Shown here: positions 21,385 to 32,229 of the stretch, one piece after another
Position numbering within the stretch: the first letter of the stretch is position 1
How the letters are laid out: the number at the start of each line of letters is the position of its first letter
Source of the DNA: Dipteronia dyeriana
Taxonomy: Eukaryota > Streptophyta > Magnoliopsida > Sapindales > Sapindaceae
Length of the DNA stretch: 64,000 bases
Direction of reading: 5' to 3'
Assembly (NCBI GenBank): GCA_032871835.1
Contig: CM065297.1
Location: 66,389,253-66,453,252, forward strand
The notes under the pieces: model-generated
What the model was told of the DNA's origin: nothing
Database searches by the model: none
Seen by the model: only the letters and a program-made list of their open reading frames with translations
Made by a program: the position numbers and the translations under genes

Positions 21385-22612
21385 GTATCTCAGTTTTAAA
21401 AACTCTTTCAAGACTTGTGACCAAACCTTGATGAGCATACAAATTAACTTTCAACATGATTTTTATGAGAAAACAATTTATTCATATATGCTCAAATCAC
21501 CACCTTTAGTCTACAAAAACATATAAAAAGAAACAATGTATCTTATAAACAAAGATATTCAATGTAGAGCAAATTCCATAAGTTGTACTCATAGTATTAC
21601 AATCTGAAACTTTACAACTTGAAATGGAATATCAAAAAATATAAAGTTCAAACACTTATAAATATACAATATATAAATGTACAAATAAAATGATACTTAC
21701 AACTTTGATCATGTGAAGTGCTTGCAAATCACTTGTCACAACAATCTTGTTTAAGAGAATATCTAGAAATGAAGCTTATGAAAACAAGATACAAACATAC
21801 ACATACAAGTCTATAAGAGAGAAGGATAGAGAAAATTGACACAAGATATTTACATGGTAAACATTTGAAGAGAAAACATTCACGGGTTGATTCACAACCA
21901 CAGGCAAACATAATCCACTAGTAGATAAAAAGATACAATCTCTCAAGTGATCCCTTCACCTAGAAACTACCCTCATATCCTACTCAATGAACATGATGCG
22001 ACTTTGCTCAACTATTCGAGTTTTCCCAACTCTAGTCAAGACTTCCTTACTTAGCTATCCAAGGATTCACACCTCTAGCTAAGACTCCTTGCTCAACTAT
22101 CTGAGGCTTCACACCTCTAGTGAAGACTTACTTGATCAACTATCCGAGGATGCATACCTCCAGTTAAGACTTCCTTGCTTAACTATCGGAGGCTTCACAC
22201 CTCTAGTCAAGACTTCTTGCTCAAATCAAAGAATCACTCTATAAAATGAGACTTCCAACCTCTTCACAAGGCATCTAAGTGATCATGAATATAAAACACA
22301 AACAAGCACGCAACATAGAAAATGATGATCAACATAGGTAAAATCAAAACCTAAATCAATATGTGAGATTTCCATTAAAATTGATATAGCTACAAAAGAG
22401 TTCAAAAGTCAAACTAAAATAATCATAATATACATACAATCATTGAAGAAGATAACCCAAGACAATTGATCAAGTTTTGAAACAAAACTCAAGAAGAAAA
22501 TACCTTAGTAAAATTAGTGCAGTCCCGTTTTTGTGAGAATAACCTCCAAAAACATTAACAAAAACTAATCAAATATTCTTAGAAAAGATAGAAGAATGAT
22601 AGATGAACACTC
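21385..22612 (-). repeat. Sirevirus-type LTR fragment
   Basis: Matches the interior of the LTR at 59102-61830: the ACTTTGATCATGTGAAGTGC, CATCCACGGGTTGA-like and GTGCAGTCCCGTTTTTGTG blocks occur in order. It stops matching at about 22612, where Tat-derived sequence begins. It contains several copies of a 60-65-bp CTCAACTATC-CACACCTCTAG-GAAGACT unit (about 22020-22220). Confidence 0.7.
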
Positions 22613-24330
22613 TGAAGACGGTCAGTTATAGAGCCATCCCGAAAACAGCTCCAGCGGTCATCCCCGATGAAAGCCTGACCTGATGACATCTCCCGCAACA
22701 TATTCCGGGGAGAAGGATGTGAAAGAACCCTCGAGGGTTCAGCCCCTAGATCTTCGACCTCGGGGGGAAGGGAACCTCTATTTGGCTCCAAAGCCTCAAC
22801 ATCCGCCGCCTCTCTAACATCAACACTCAGGGGAATCTCAGCCACAATATCTTCATCACTAGAGTCGATAAATGAGACCACCCAAGGAACTTTGAGAGGG
22901 TAAGTTGGAGATCTGACTGCCTTCCGCTTCTCAGCCCGAGAACGGTGAAAGCCAAGATCAGCCGCGGGATCTTCCTGAACATCTTCCTGGATAGACTCAA
23001 AAAATTTGGGACCTATGAGTACTTATCCCGCGGAGGTATTACCTTTATCACCGGCATCAGACCGCTCGGCAGGCTCTTCACCAGAACCTTCACTCTGCCC
23101 TTGCCCATCGCCAGACAGTTGAGAATCAGTCGGGCAACTCAGACCACTAGTCTCCCCAGCGGTCGGTTGAACGATGTTCTAAGGGACATATTCGGGAACT
23201 TGCTCTTCGACAACATCAGTTTCCTCATCGGACTCAGGTGGGACGATGCCTTCATTGCTCTGACGAAAAGTTTCTTTTCAGCTCACCAGAAGAGTTGACT
23301 TCACTTGGCGAGCCTGAAGATCGCAGGCGATGTTCGTAACGTACACTTATAAGAAAAGAGGAACCGTGTCAGAATACAAAAAGCAAAAATTAACAATGAA
23401 AAGAAAGGTTGTAAAAATCACTTACATCGCATGCGCTAGCCCAAAATCTTTTTGAAGAAGTCGAGCTCAATCATCTTTGCTTCAGTAAATAGGTAAGTCT
23501 TGCTCCTCTTCTACAAAGTGCAAACTACTGCCCGAGCAAGTCTGGTAAGCTCAGTATCGTTATAGACAATTTTCCTCTTGTTCCATGTATCGGGGTAACA
23601 GAAGAAACGTGGGACTTTCAACACTACCCGGGTATCCCCAGATCTGAGGGGGTACTTCAAACCCGAGACTCCATCCGGTGAAAAACCAACTGTTCTTCAA
23701 GAACTTGTTGGATGTAGGGAACCCCCATATAAAACCCCTCTTTTTGGGGTCATCAGAGATATCAACTTTCCGATTCACCTTTGTCCCCTCTGGGACCCAG
23801 CAGTCTGGCGAGTTAGACATGAGGAAGTAAGTCCCTGTCTTACCAGACTGCATCAGAGTGAAGAAGTGCTTGATTTCACTCGGGGAAGGCGGCTACAAGT
23901 TCATCCGGCTGTACATGTTCCACATGTTCATCAAAATTTTATAGTTGTTCATGGCCTGTTGAGCCAGAGCAATCCCTACTTCAGCCAGAAACCAGGCAAT
24001 AAATGGCTGAAGAGGGAGAGTGACGCCATAGCAGAGCATGGATCCATAGATCGCCACCATGCTTGGAGAGGATTCCACACGGCTCTATCACCCGCTGGAA
24101 TCAGAGTGACCGAATTGGGCAGCTCAAATCGGGCACAATACTTCTCTATTTCATCTAGCCCAACTATATTCGGCTCGGTGTCAAACCCACTCGGGAGTTC
24201 ATCATAGAAAGTGAGACTAGACGCCTTGAACATCTCTTCGACATCGTTCTCATTCTCGTTCTCCTTCACAGTCTATTCCCTGATTCGAATATCACCCGAG
24301 TTGTGCTTACTGATTTCACTTCTGCTTTGA
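22579..24330 (-). pseudogene. Tat antisense accessory ORF, gypsy-type 'Transposase_28' family, broken
   Basis: The conserved block reads CARFELPNSVTLIPAGDRAVWNP (24100-24140), then in a shifted frame SMLCYGVTLPLQPFIAWFLAEVGIALAQ (23970-24060). This is followed by DDPKKRGFIWGFPTSNKFLKNSWFF and an acidic tail (VSFIDSSDEDIVAEIPL). This order fits the plant 'putative gypsy-type transposon' domain family (PF04195-like), whose function is unknown. It lies antisense to the LTR at 25059 and just upstream of that LTR's polypurine tract; 3' antisense ORFs are known in some Tat elements. Frameshifts and stops break it, and a T-rich stretch near 23400 may be an intron. A diverged second copy lies at 28779-30063. 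Confidence 0.72.
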
Positions 24331-25048
24331 TGTTTTCCCATCCTTCGTAGAGGTACCCTGTGATTAGAAACGTCAGAATCAGAACAGGATGAAGAACTTG
24401 ATAGATAAAATTGAACGTTAGGGTGAAGCCCAGAAAAATCGACTTCTAAAAATGGAGGTTCATCAGCAAGGATTTCCCCCAGTAATCATCTAATGCAGGA
24501 AACCAACTAGAAATCCTCACGGTCTAATGCATCAAGAGCAATATTAAAAAGTCGATGACGGGAAGATGGCTCCATTAAAACTAACCTTGAATAAAATTTG
24601 ATGCAAGATCTTCAATGGAGAATCGCGACCTTCTGCGTAAAGAAATCTTGGTTTGAGAAAAATTTTCTGCTGAAAATTGTTGAGAATGAACCATCGCTGT
24701 CTCTCAGTGAAGAATTTAAAGAGATGATAGCACGAAACCCTAGGATCTCAAGGCGGGAAAAAATGATGATGAGGTTTGATGTTGCAGGCGGTGCAAGGGG
24801 AAACACGTAGGTCGTTTCTCATAAATGATATCAAAAAATGAAGAGGCAAGGGACACGTGTCAAAAAGAGAACTGGCTTTCACCGTCAGAACTCCAAAACA
24901 TCGCCATTAGTAAAGATCTCGCGTGAGGAGGCAAATCAAATTTACAGGGTAACCATTAAGACACGTCATTATGACAAGACATTTACTTGGGCATTGAAAA
25001 AATATTAAAAAAAAATATTTAAAATACCCTGTTCAACAAAAATATTTT

Positions 25049-25058
25049 AAGGGGGTAT
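25049..25058 (+). other. Polypurine tract of a Tat element
   Basis: AAGGGGGTAT-type tract directly before the TG of the LTR at 25059. This is the plus-strand primer position, marking the sequence to its left as an element 3' end. Confidence 0.65.
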
Positions 25059-25810
25059 TGTCATATGTGAATTTTATCGTACGTACACATCATTTTCAAA
25101 GAGGATAAATTGCTAGGTGGACGTCCGAATAGGCATTAAAAAAATATCCTACAAGACATCACCGAAGAAAAGAAAGCCTGAGTAAGCAGATGTTGAACAA
25201 AACCTACTATGGGTCAATCAACATTATATACTACTCGGGATCAGTTAAATGACACTCGGGACTGGTTAAATAACATTTCTACTCGGGAACAAATGATATT
25301 AAACAGGAAAGGTTCCTATTCAGGTAACAACTTTATTTCTTCAAAAAGACTGTGCTCTTATAAAGAAATAAGTCCTAATTGGGTAACATTATTAGAGTCC
25401 CATTCAATCTCAATACAAGACTCCGATACAGGAAAGAAGACAATAAGCTTCAAACAAGTAAATAATTGTAATCAAATACAAAGATCTTCTATTACTTGTA
25501 CAAAGCACATTAGGGTTCTATAAACATATAAATAGACCTAAAATCTCGCCAAAAAGAAGGATAGATACAACAATCATAGAAAAATACAGAGATAAAAAAA
25601 AGAGATCGAGAGCTTGTAATATTATAATTTCATAGTGGATTTTGGCTTGGTTGATCATTCAACCACCCATGGACGTTTGTCCGGTCATCGGAGTTTTACC
25701 ACGAAAATAACTAGAGTCTGTTTATTTTCTACTTCTCTTTTTCTTTGAAATCACAGCTGAAATCCAATCCTTGTTGGCTTTTCTCATACGTCCAGAAATC
25801 AATGTCAACA
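25059..25810 (+). repeat. Tat LTR with internal sequence on both sides
   Basis: Starts TGTCATATGTG and ends CAATGTCAACA, about 752 bp. It aligns with the reverse complement of 5829-6701, including CTCGGGA-type repeats near 25235-25290, the TATA box and the CTTGGTTGATC-TTCAACCACCC block. A polypurine tract lies to its left and a PBS to its right, so it acts as the 3' LTR of the left piece and the 5' LTR of the right piece. Confidence 0.85.
25527..25535 (+). promoter_or_regulatory. TATA box of Tat LTR
   Basis: TATAAATAG, identical in sequence and context to that at 6115-6123. Confidence 0.6.
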
Positions 25811-25812
25811 AT

Positions 25813-25830
25813 TGGTGCTAGAAGGAGGGG
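25813..25830 (+). other. Tat primer binding site
   Basis: TGGTGCTAGAAGGAGGGG two bases after the LTR; one change from the site at 5809-5826. Confidence 0.78.
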
Positions 25831-25856
25831 TCGAACCTCCGATCTCATTAAAAGCA

Positions 25857-26054
25857 ATGACAGGAAGCAGAAGCAGTTCCGGGGATGTTCAAAAATCTCT
25901 AGATAACTTCCATGTTGGCAGCAGCCCGAGAGATCTTGCTGCAACCACGGAGAACCAACCTACATTCCTGGTAGGGATCCAGCAAGTTCCTCCAACTAGT
26001 GGAGACCTGACACAACGTTTCTGAGAAGTGTTGCAACAATTGGTGGCAAACACA
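25857..26054 (+). pseudogene. Tat gag N-terminal fragment
   Basis: Starts MTGSRSSSGDVQKSLDNFHV and continues NQPTFLVGIQQVPPTSGDL, collinear with the gag start at 5779 (GIQQVPPTSKDL). A TGA at 26022-26024 interrupts it before EVLQQLV. The similarity ends about 26054, where a Sirevirus-type LTR begins. The rest of gag-pol is absent. Confidence 0.85.
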
Positions 26055-28665
26055 GTTAAATTGCCTTAGGCTAACCTAGAGGGGGGTGAGTAGGTTTTTA
26101 TGCCTTTTTCAAATCCTTGCAACAAAATTTCATTTGTCCCTCTAGTTAGCTTGGATAACAATACTTAAGATAATAAAACATACTTGAGAAAGCAAAATAA
26201 GTTATCAAGACAAGTATTGTCAAACAAGCTTACATGTTGCAAGAGAAAAGACCATCAAATAAAACTAAAATATACAACATTTGTATTCTCATTAATATTC
26301 AATATGTACAAATATTTCTTCAAAACTATTACAATCAAATATGTTCAATATACAAGTACAAAACATTTACAATTTTGATCATTAGAAGTGCTTATTGATC
26401 ACATATCACCACTCTCTTGTCTATTAAGAAATCTATTCGTTAAACTTATAGAACAATATATACACACACACATACAAATATATGAGAGGGTTAGGATAAA
26501 TTGACACATTGTTTTTTTACGTGGTAAAGCCTACGTAGAGGAAATATCCATAGGCTAAATACAACCATTGGGTACTTTTATTGGAAAGTAGATAAGAAAT
26601 TCCTCAAAATTGACCATCACATAACTCACTCTCTATTGGACTCTACATCTACCCAATCCCTACTGGTAGATTGGAAATTCTTCAAAAATGAACAACAAAT
26701 GACTCACTTTCAAATGGAGTCCACTCTAACCAACACCGTTAAGAAGTTGGAAATTCCAATAGAATACTCAACAAATGACTCACCCTATCTATGGACTCCA
26801 TCACATCTTAACATCCCGGTTCTACCAAGAAAATTATACTTTCTATTCAAGGCACCCAAACCTCTAGAAAGTCTCCCATGCTTGATTTTTCGTGCCACAC
26901 GCTTCAATCAAGACTACTTGCTTGGCTATCCAAAGCACCCATGCCTCTAACCAAGACTTCATGCCTTTTACAAGGACTTTCTATGTGATCAATGAATGCA
27001 TAAATGCAAACAAGAACTCAACATAGAATATGATGATCAAACATATCCTATTGGAACTAGAAATATGTATGAAAGTTCATGTTACAAGTGTAGTCTAGTT
27101 ACAATACATGAATGATAAACCTAGAGCATGTGAAAGCACTAAAAACATAATCAATATCTAGGATCATTCATGAAACTAAACCTTGAATCAAAATATAAAC
27201 ACTTAGCACACATTCTAGGAATTAGTCACAAACATAAAAATATGCTAGAAACATGTGAAAAAGTCAATTAAGATTTCTAGCAAAAATCAAGGGCATATTT
27301 CATTCACAATATTCAATTAAACTCAAGAATAACTCTAAGACAAGAATCAAATGTGTTATTCCTTAAGATATTCAATCAATTGAACCTAACACATGTAGAG
27401 ACTATTTTATCATAAAATCAATCAGTTAAAATTCATAAAACAGTCCTAGATAGAAGCTAGCACAATACAATCTCAAACATGTGAAAACATAGGCAAAATC
27501 AAAACCTAACTCAACATGTAGAGATTTCATTCAATTTCATTCTAGCTTCAATAAAGTTTAAAACTCTAATTAAAACATATACAAAACACATACAAGTGGT
27601 GAAGAAGAAAACCCAAGTTGATTGATTAAGTTTAGAAGCAAAACTCAAAGAGAAAATCAATACCTTAGTAAAACTTGTGCAGTCCCGTTTTTGTGTGTGT
27701 GGCCACGAAAAACAGAATTGAAAACTCCTCAAACCTTCTTACAATTGATAGAAATATGATAGATGAACACTCGAATCACTCAAAACGGAGATCAAATGAA
27801 GAAGATAGAGTGTTTCGAATGTGAGAAAATGTAGAGAGAAAAATTTGCACAATTTTTCCAAGTTTCTTATTCAAATGAAAATTTGAGAGGGAAGAGTTTA
27901 TAAAAGAGAGGGAATTAAAAAAAGCAAAAAGACAAAATTGTTCCCTTGCCTACTGCCTCCCCGAGATATAGCGTGGGCATCTTGGTGGCAGCAAGGCCTT
28001 GAGCCCGAGATGGCCACGTACCATCTCGAGGAAGGTGACCTTTGATGGCCTTTTGCCATCACATCACTCCCTTACGCTCCTCTCGTGTTCTTTGACCGTT
28101 CTCCGACCTCCTAACTTTGAATTTGAATCTGTTTCCAGGTTACAAACTAGGACTATCACATGAACATGAACATCTATGAAACATTATCTAGAAATAAAAA
28201 ATTTGAATCGATATACGAAAACGAAGACAATGCATGCAACATGACCGGAAAGTTTTGTAACTCTTGACTCGAAAGTCGAAATCAAATGTATGAGCAACTA
28301 AAATAACCGGAACTCAAAAAGGAACAATATATGACCAAATTCAAGTCCAAGTTCCATGTTACTAACATACACACATGCAAATACGTATCAAACATGAATG
28401 CTTATTTTAAAGACATTTTACAAACACGCATTTTTCTAAATTGTCAATTTCATACCAATGCATGAGCATTCTAAATTAAGTGTGTGAATGTGTTATAGAA
28501 AATAAGCACAATGATTCAGGGACATAAATGAATGCATTGTGTGTGTGTGCCTAAGCTTTGTAAGAGAAATGAGGTCTTTTATTATACCTTTGTATAACCA
28601 TGAATCACATTTCGCTTGTAAACTTTTGCACTTGCCTTTTTGGCTAGATTGCCAATCTCATACAT
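26055..28665 (-). repeat. Nearly complete Sirevirus-type LTR, solo or truncated
   Basis: Begins with AGTTAAATTGCCTTAGGCTAA, matching the start of the LTR at 59102 minus about 12 bases. It follows that LTR through the GTGCAGTCCCGTTTTTGTG and GAGATGGCCACG-like blocks to about 28665, missing roughly the last 120 bases. No PBS or gag adjoins it. On both sides is Tat-derived sequence. Confidence 0.75.
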
Positions 28666-28778
28666 CGAAAGGAAAATTCAGTGAAAAATGATAAGGTTAT
28701 GTACAAACGATATGAAGTTCGATAATAAGAGGACCAAGACTTACAGCGCTTGCGTTTACTAGAGATGGTAGGAAAAAG

Positions 28779-30063
28779 TTACAGATCGAATAGGTATTTC
28801 TCCACGAATAAAGTACGGTGGTCCCTAACATCCCAAGAAATTTGGGCCGCCTTAGTAACCAAAGCAGTTTGTCCCCAAATCAACTCAACAGGCATCATGT
28901 TCCACAGATCAGGGCTGTAAAAATGTCTCGGGACACTATTCCTACTCAGATTTTGATTAGGGTCAGCCACTATTATTTCACTCCAATCCCCCTGAAGAAG
29001 AACCAACTGTTCTTCCAACACTTGTTGGAGGAGGAAAAATCCCATATGAAGCCCATGTGATCCTTACTAGAGGCAAGGGTGGGATTCTTCTCAAAGTTGT
29101 GAGGAATCCAATGGTTCAGTGAAGTGGAATGCAAGTGAAAGGTAACCCCATCATCTAAGCGACCAAGAGTGTAGAAATTATGAATCTTCTAAGGGGTCGG
29201 GGGGAGCTTGGCTAGGATTTTCTTTCACCAAAAATCAGGCAATGAAGGGCTGAATTGGTAGTGTAACTCCAGAGGATAGCATGGCACTATAAACTTCAAC
29301 AATACCCAAAGCTGAGTTCCATACGGCAAGTTGACCAATGGGAATCTGTTCCATCGATCGAGGAATATCAAATCTATCCCTAAACTTTGTGAGTTCTCTT
29401 TCAGCCACGACATTAACTTCACAGTCAAAAATGCATGGCTGATTAGCAGAAAATCTTAGCATGTGCGCTCGATGTCTCTTGGGAATGTTGACCAACAACA
29501 ACTTCTGATGAGGGAGCATTCTTGGTGGAAGCCTTACTCCTATGGCTGGTACATATGACTTTCGACATATCTAGACAAGCAACAATAAAAGAAGAACCTT
29601 GAGGGTTAGAATGTAGAGGTAAAAAATTTGGACGAGCAACTGAATAGTCTACGTTTAGGGTAACGGGTCGAGATAGAGGAGGGTAGGTGTGGGGATAACC
29701 CCATTTTAAAGATTCAACCTTGGCAATATTTTCCTTATCACTAATTTCAATAGCATGCATGAGTAACTGAGAAAAACAATAGCGATTAATAGGATTCATA
29801 CCTGAGAACTTATAGGAGATGGAGCATGAAATGTTGATGCTAATGGAATGAAGGGTTAAATGCATATATTTGAATATGCAAAAACTGAAAGATAAAGAAA
29901 AACCAGTAAGGAAAGTTGGACAAAAAAAGAAGTTAGGGTTGTATAAACTTGTGAAAAGAAATCGATAGAGAGGGAAATGAGAAGTTTTTAAAATATATAG
30001 AAGAAGTGACATCATCACTGAACGTGCAAGCATCCAAACGTATGAGACTGGAGGTTGGTGCAC
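28779..30063 (-). pseudogene. Second Tat antisense accessory ORF (PF04195-like), broken
   Basis: Reads FRDRFDIPRSMEQIPIGQLAVWN and YSAMLSSGVTLPIQPFIAWF (29220-29400), parallel to the block at 23970-24140. After frameshifts comes MGFIWDFSSSNKCWKNSWFF-like sequence near 29000-29045, matching the other copy's GFIWGFPTSNKFLKNSWFF. The N-terminal part (29443-30063) includes a T-rich, possibly intronic, stretch. No polypurine tract or LTR follows on its right. Function unknown. Confidence 0.65.
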
Positions 30064-30475
30064 GAACCCTAAAGATTATGTATCGTTCAAAATAAAAAAG
30101 CCACTAATGTTGGCATCATTTACATCGCATACCTCGAACAGACCAAATAGATATGGTCAGAGTTTAATGCTTAGTTTTAGTAGGGGGAAAAAATACTTCT
30201 TCAGACCTCCTCCTTTTTGGCTGGTTAACAATAATAAATTAAATTTTCTTCCTCTTCATACAAATAAGAGACCGTTGCTTCAATCTGTAGGCCATAGAGT
30301 TGCCTTTCTTAAACCTCCTATGGGAAATTAGCATTTTCTCGTCCGCCTTCTGAAGCTCCATGAAACGTTGTTGACTCATCTTTTGTGGAGGAAGGGAAAA
30401 CATAAGGGTGATATTGGAGAGAGAGCGCATCGTAGAAGTACTTGGATTTCTTACATGATAAATATTGGTTTTGAT
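30064..30475. other. Unassigned stretch, short minus-strand open frame
   Basis: Minus-strand reading gives SKYFYDALSLQYHPYVFPSS, loosely like the short motif of small plant proteins of unknown role, but the frame runs into the hAT element on its right and has no confirmed start. Nothing firmer is seen. Confidence 0.2.
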
Positions 30476-31328
30476 TAGGGGTGGCAATGGGGTGGGGTAA
30501 GGCCGCCCTAAACCCGTAACCCAATTTTTAATGTTTGCACTAAACCTGTCCCGTGACCCGGCCGAGTAAAACATTTCTGCTCCAAACTCGATCCGGATGG
30601 GGCGAGGGTGCCCCAAACCTGCCCTGTTTGACCCGTTTGACCCGTTTGACCAATGTTTGTACTATAGTAGTTTTTTATTTATTTGAAATGAAACTTCATT
30701 ACTAAGCAACATCATTATCCTTAATCAAATTTACAAAGCCAAATAGGAAAAAAAGAAAACCAATGATCTTTACAAAAGGACAATGACCATTTTTCAATCT
30801 CAAATTGGAAACAATTTTCCACCAAATAATGTAAGCAAATTAGACATCAACTATGAAATTAATCACATGGATCTGATCCACACATAACACAATAACACTT
30901 GTATAGTTGTATATAAATTATAACTCACTAACTCACATAGTAACTCAAGTACACAACACAAATACATAATTAAATAACAAAGTCAACATTATCACGAGAT
31001 CTGAAGATCAGGACGGGCGACAGACGGCGATCTGTGATGGGCGACGACGTGTGAAGATTGGCTACGGGTGACAAAGAATGACGATCGATGACGGGTGACA
31101 ATCTGCGACGCGTAACGACATGCAATGGACGAAGATGAACGGCGATAGAAGACGATGATCGGTGACAAGCTTGAATGTTTAAGGCATAGTGGTTAGTGGT
31201 TAACGAGAGAAGAAAGGATAGAAAATTTTTTAAACGGCCACAAGCATGAATGTTTAAACCTGGTACGAGAGAGATGAAGAAGATGAAACAAGCGAGAGGG
31301 AAATGGGAAGGGCAGTGGATATTGAGAC

Positions 31329-31386
<58 letters not shown>

Positions 31387-31578
31387 ACAGGTCAAACGGG
31401 ACGGGACGGGACAAGTTAGGGAAAAAAGGGACCGCCTTATACCCTCCTCGGTAACCTAGTCGGGTCAAGTACTTTACCCCAAACCTGCCTCGTTACCCAT
31501 TTTTACTACCCCAAACCCATCCCAAAAGGATCAGAGCCCCGTGGGTTTGAGGCCGGTCAAGGAATTTTGTCGCCCCTA
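30476..31578. mobile_element. hAT MITE with perfect 8-bp target duplication
   Basis: Flanked by GTTTTGAT at 30468-30475 and again at 31579-31586, an exact 8-bp duplication. Ends are TAGGGGTGGCAATGGGG and the complement of ACAAAATTTTGTCGCCCCTA-like sequence (TAGGGGCGACA). Sub-terminal GACCCGTTTGACC and CAGGTCAAACGGGACGGG repeats pair in inverted fashion. The interior holds an AT microsatellite (31335-31383) and no transposase. Confidence 0.88.
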
Positions 31579-31586
31579 GTTTTGAT

Positions 31587-32229
31587 AATTAACCTTTGGC
31601 TAGGCCTTGTTTGAGTGAAATTGGAAGCACTTTTAATGTCTTGGGATTGATTTGTAATGATACTGTGGAGGGTGTTTTTTAGATTAATTATAAAAAATAA
31701 ATCACTAGTCAACATCACTATAGAGACTGATTGAGAATTTGATGGGTCAAATGTTGAATAGTCCAGACTCCATGTGGATCTGAAGTTATCACCAAATAGT
31801 ATTGTAATTGTCAAAAAAGAAAACAAAAAAATATATATAATAAATAAATAGCTATGGACAAAAATATCAAAATATAAATGCATTCTACAAATAATTAATT
31901 TAAGGGTGAAATTCATTTTAGTGCCTCTAGTTTGACCTAATATATAAACTGGTCCTTTGATTTTAAGAATTGTCTAATTTGATTTTCTGTCATGATTTCC
32001 GTTAAAAAATGAAATCTGATAGGGAAAAAGGGTCAAATGACCCTACTGCCCCTGCTTTTTGTTTTAAACAAAAGAGAGGAGTTTCATCATCGGTTCATCA
32101 CCACCACCAAACACACACAACACACAACTGCCACATATACCCAACACACCTAGAAACCCAAAAACCCCAACACCAGTCACCATCATCATTCACCCAGAAA
32201 CCTAGAAACAATTATTCTAGAAAGCCAGA
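31587..32229. other. Unassigned DNA between hAT MITE and copia LTR
   Basis: AT-rich. The 31910-32030 part (TTAGTGCCTCTAGTTTGACC...) looks like a transposon terminal region and 32085-32150 is CAC-rich. The plus-strand open frame 32009-32272 runs into the LTR and is not supported. Confidence 0.35.

Noticed and set aside
19184..21389. Target duplication of the plus-strand solo copia LTR
   Set aside because: GTCTT and GTATC agree at only three of five bases.
22945..23298. Plus-strand open frame of 117 codons
   Set aside because: Antisense shadow of the acidic tail of the PF04195-like ORF.
30064..30475. Small plant protein with YFYDALS motif
   Set aside because: Similarity is a few residues only, and the frame has no supported start.
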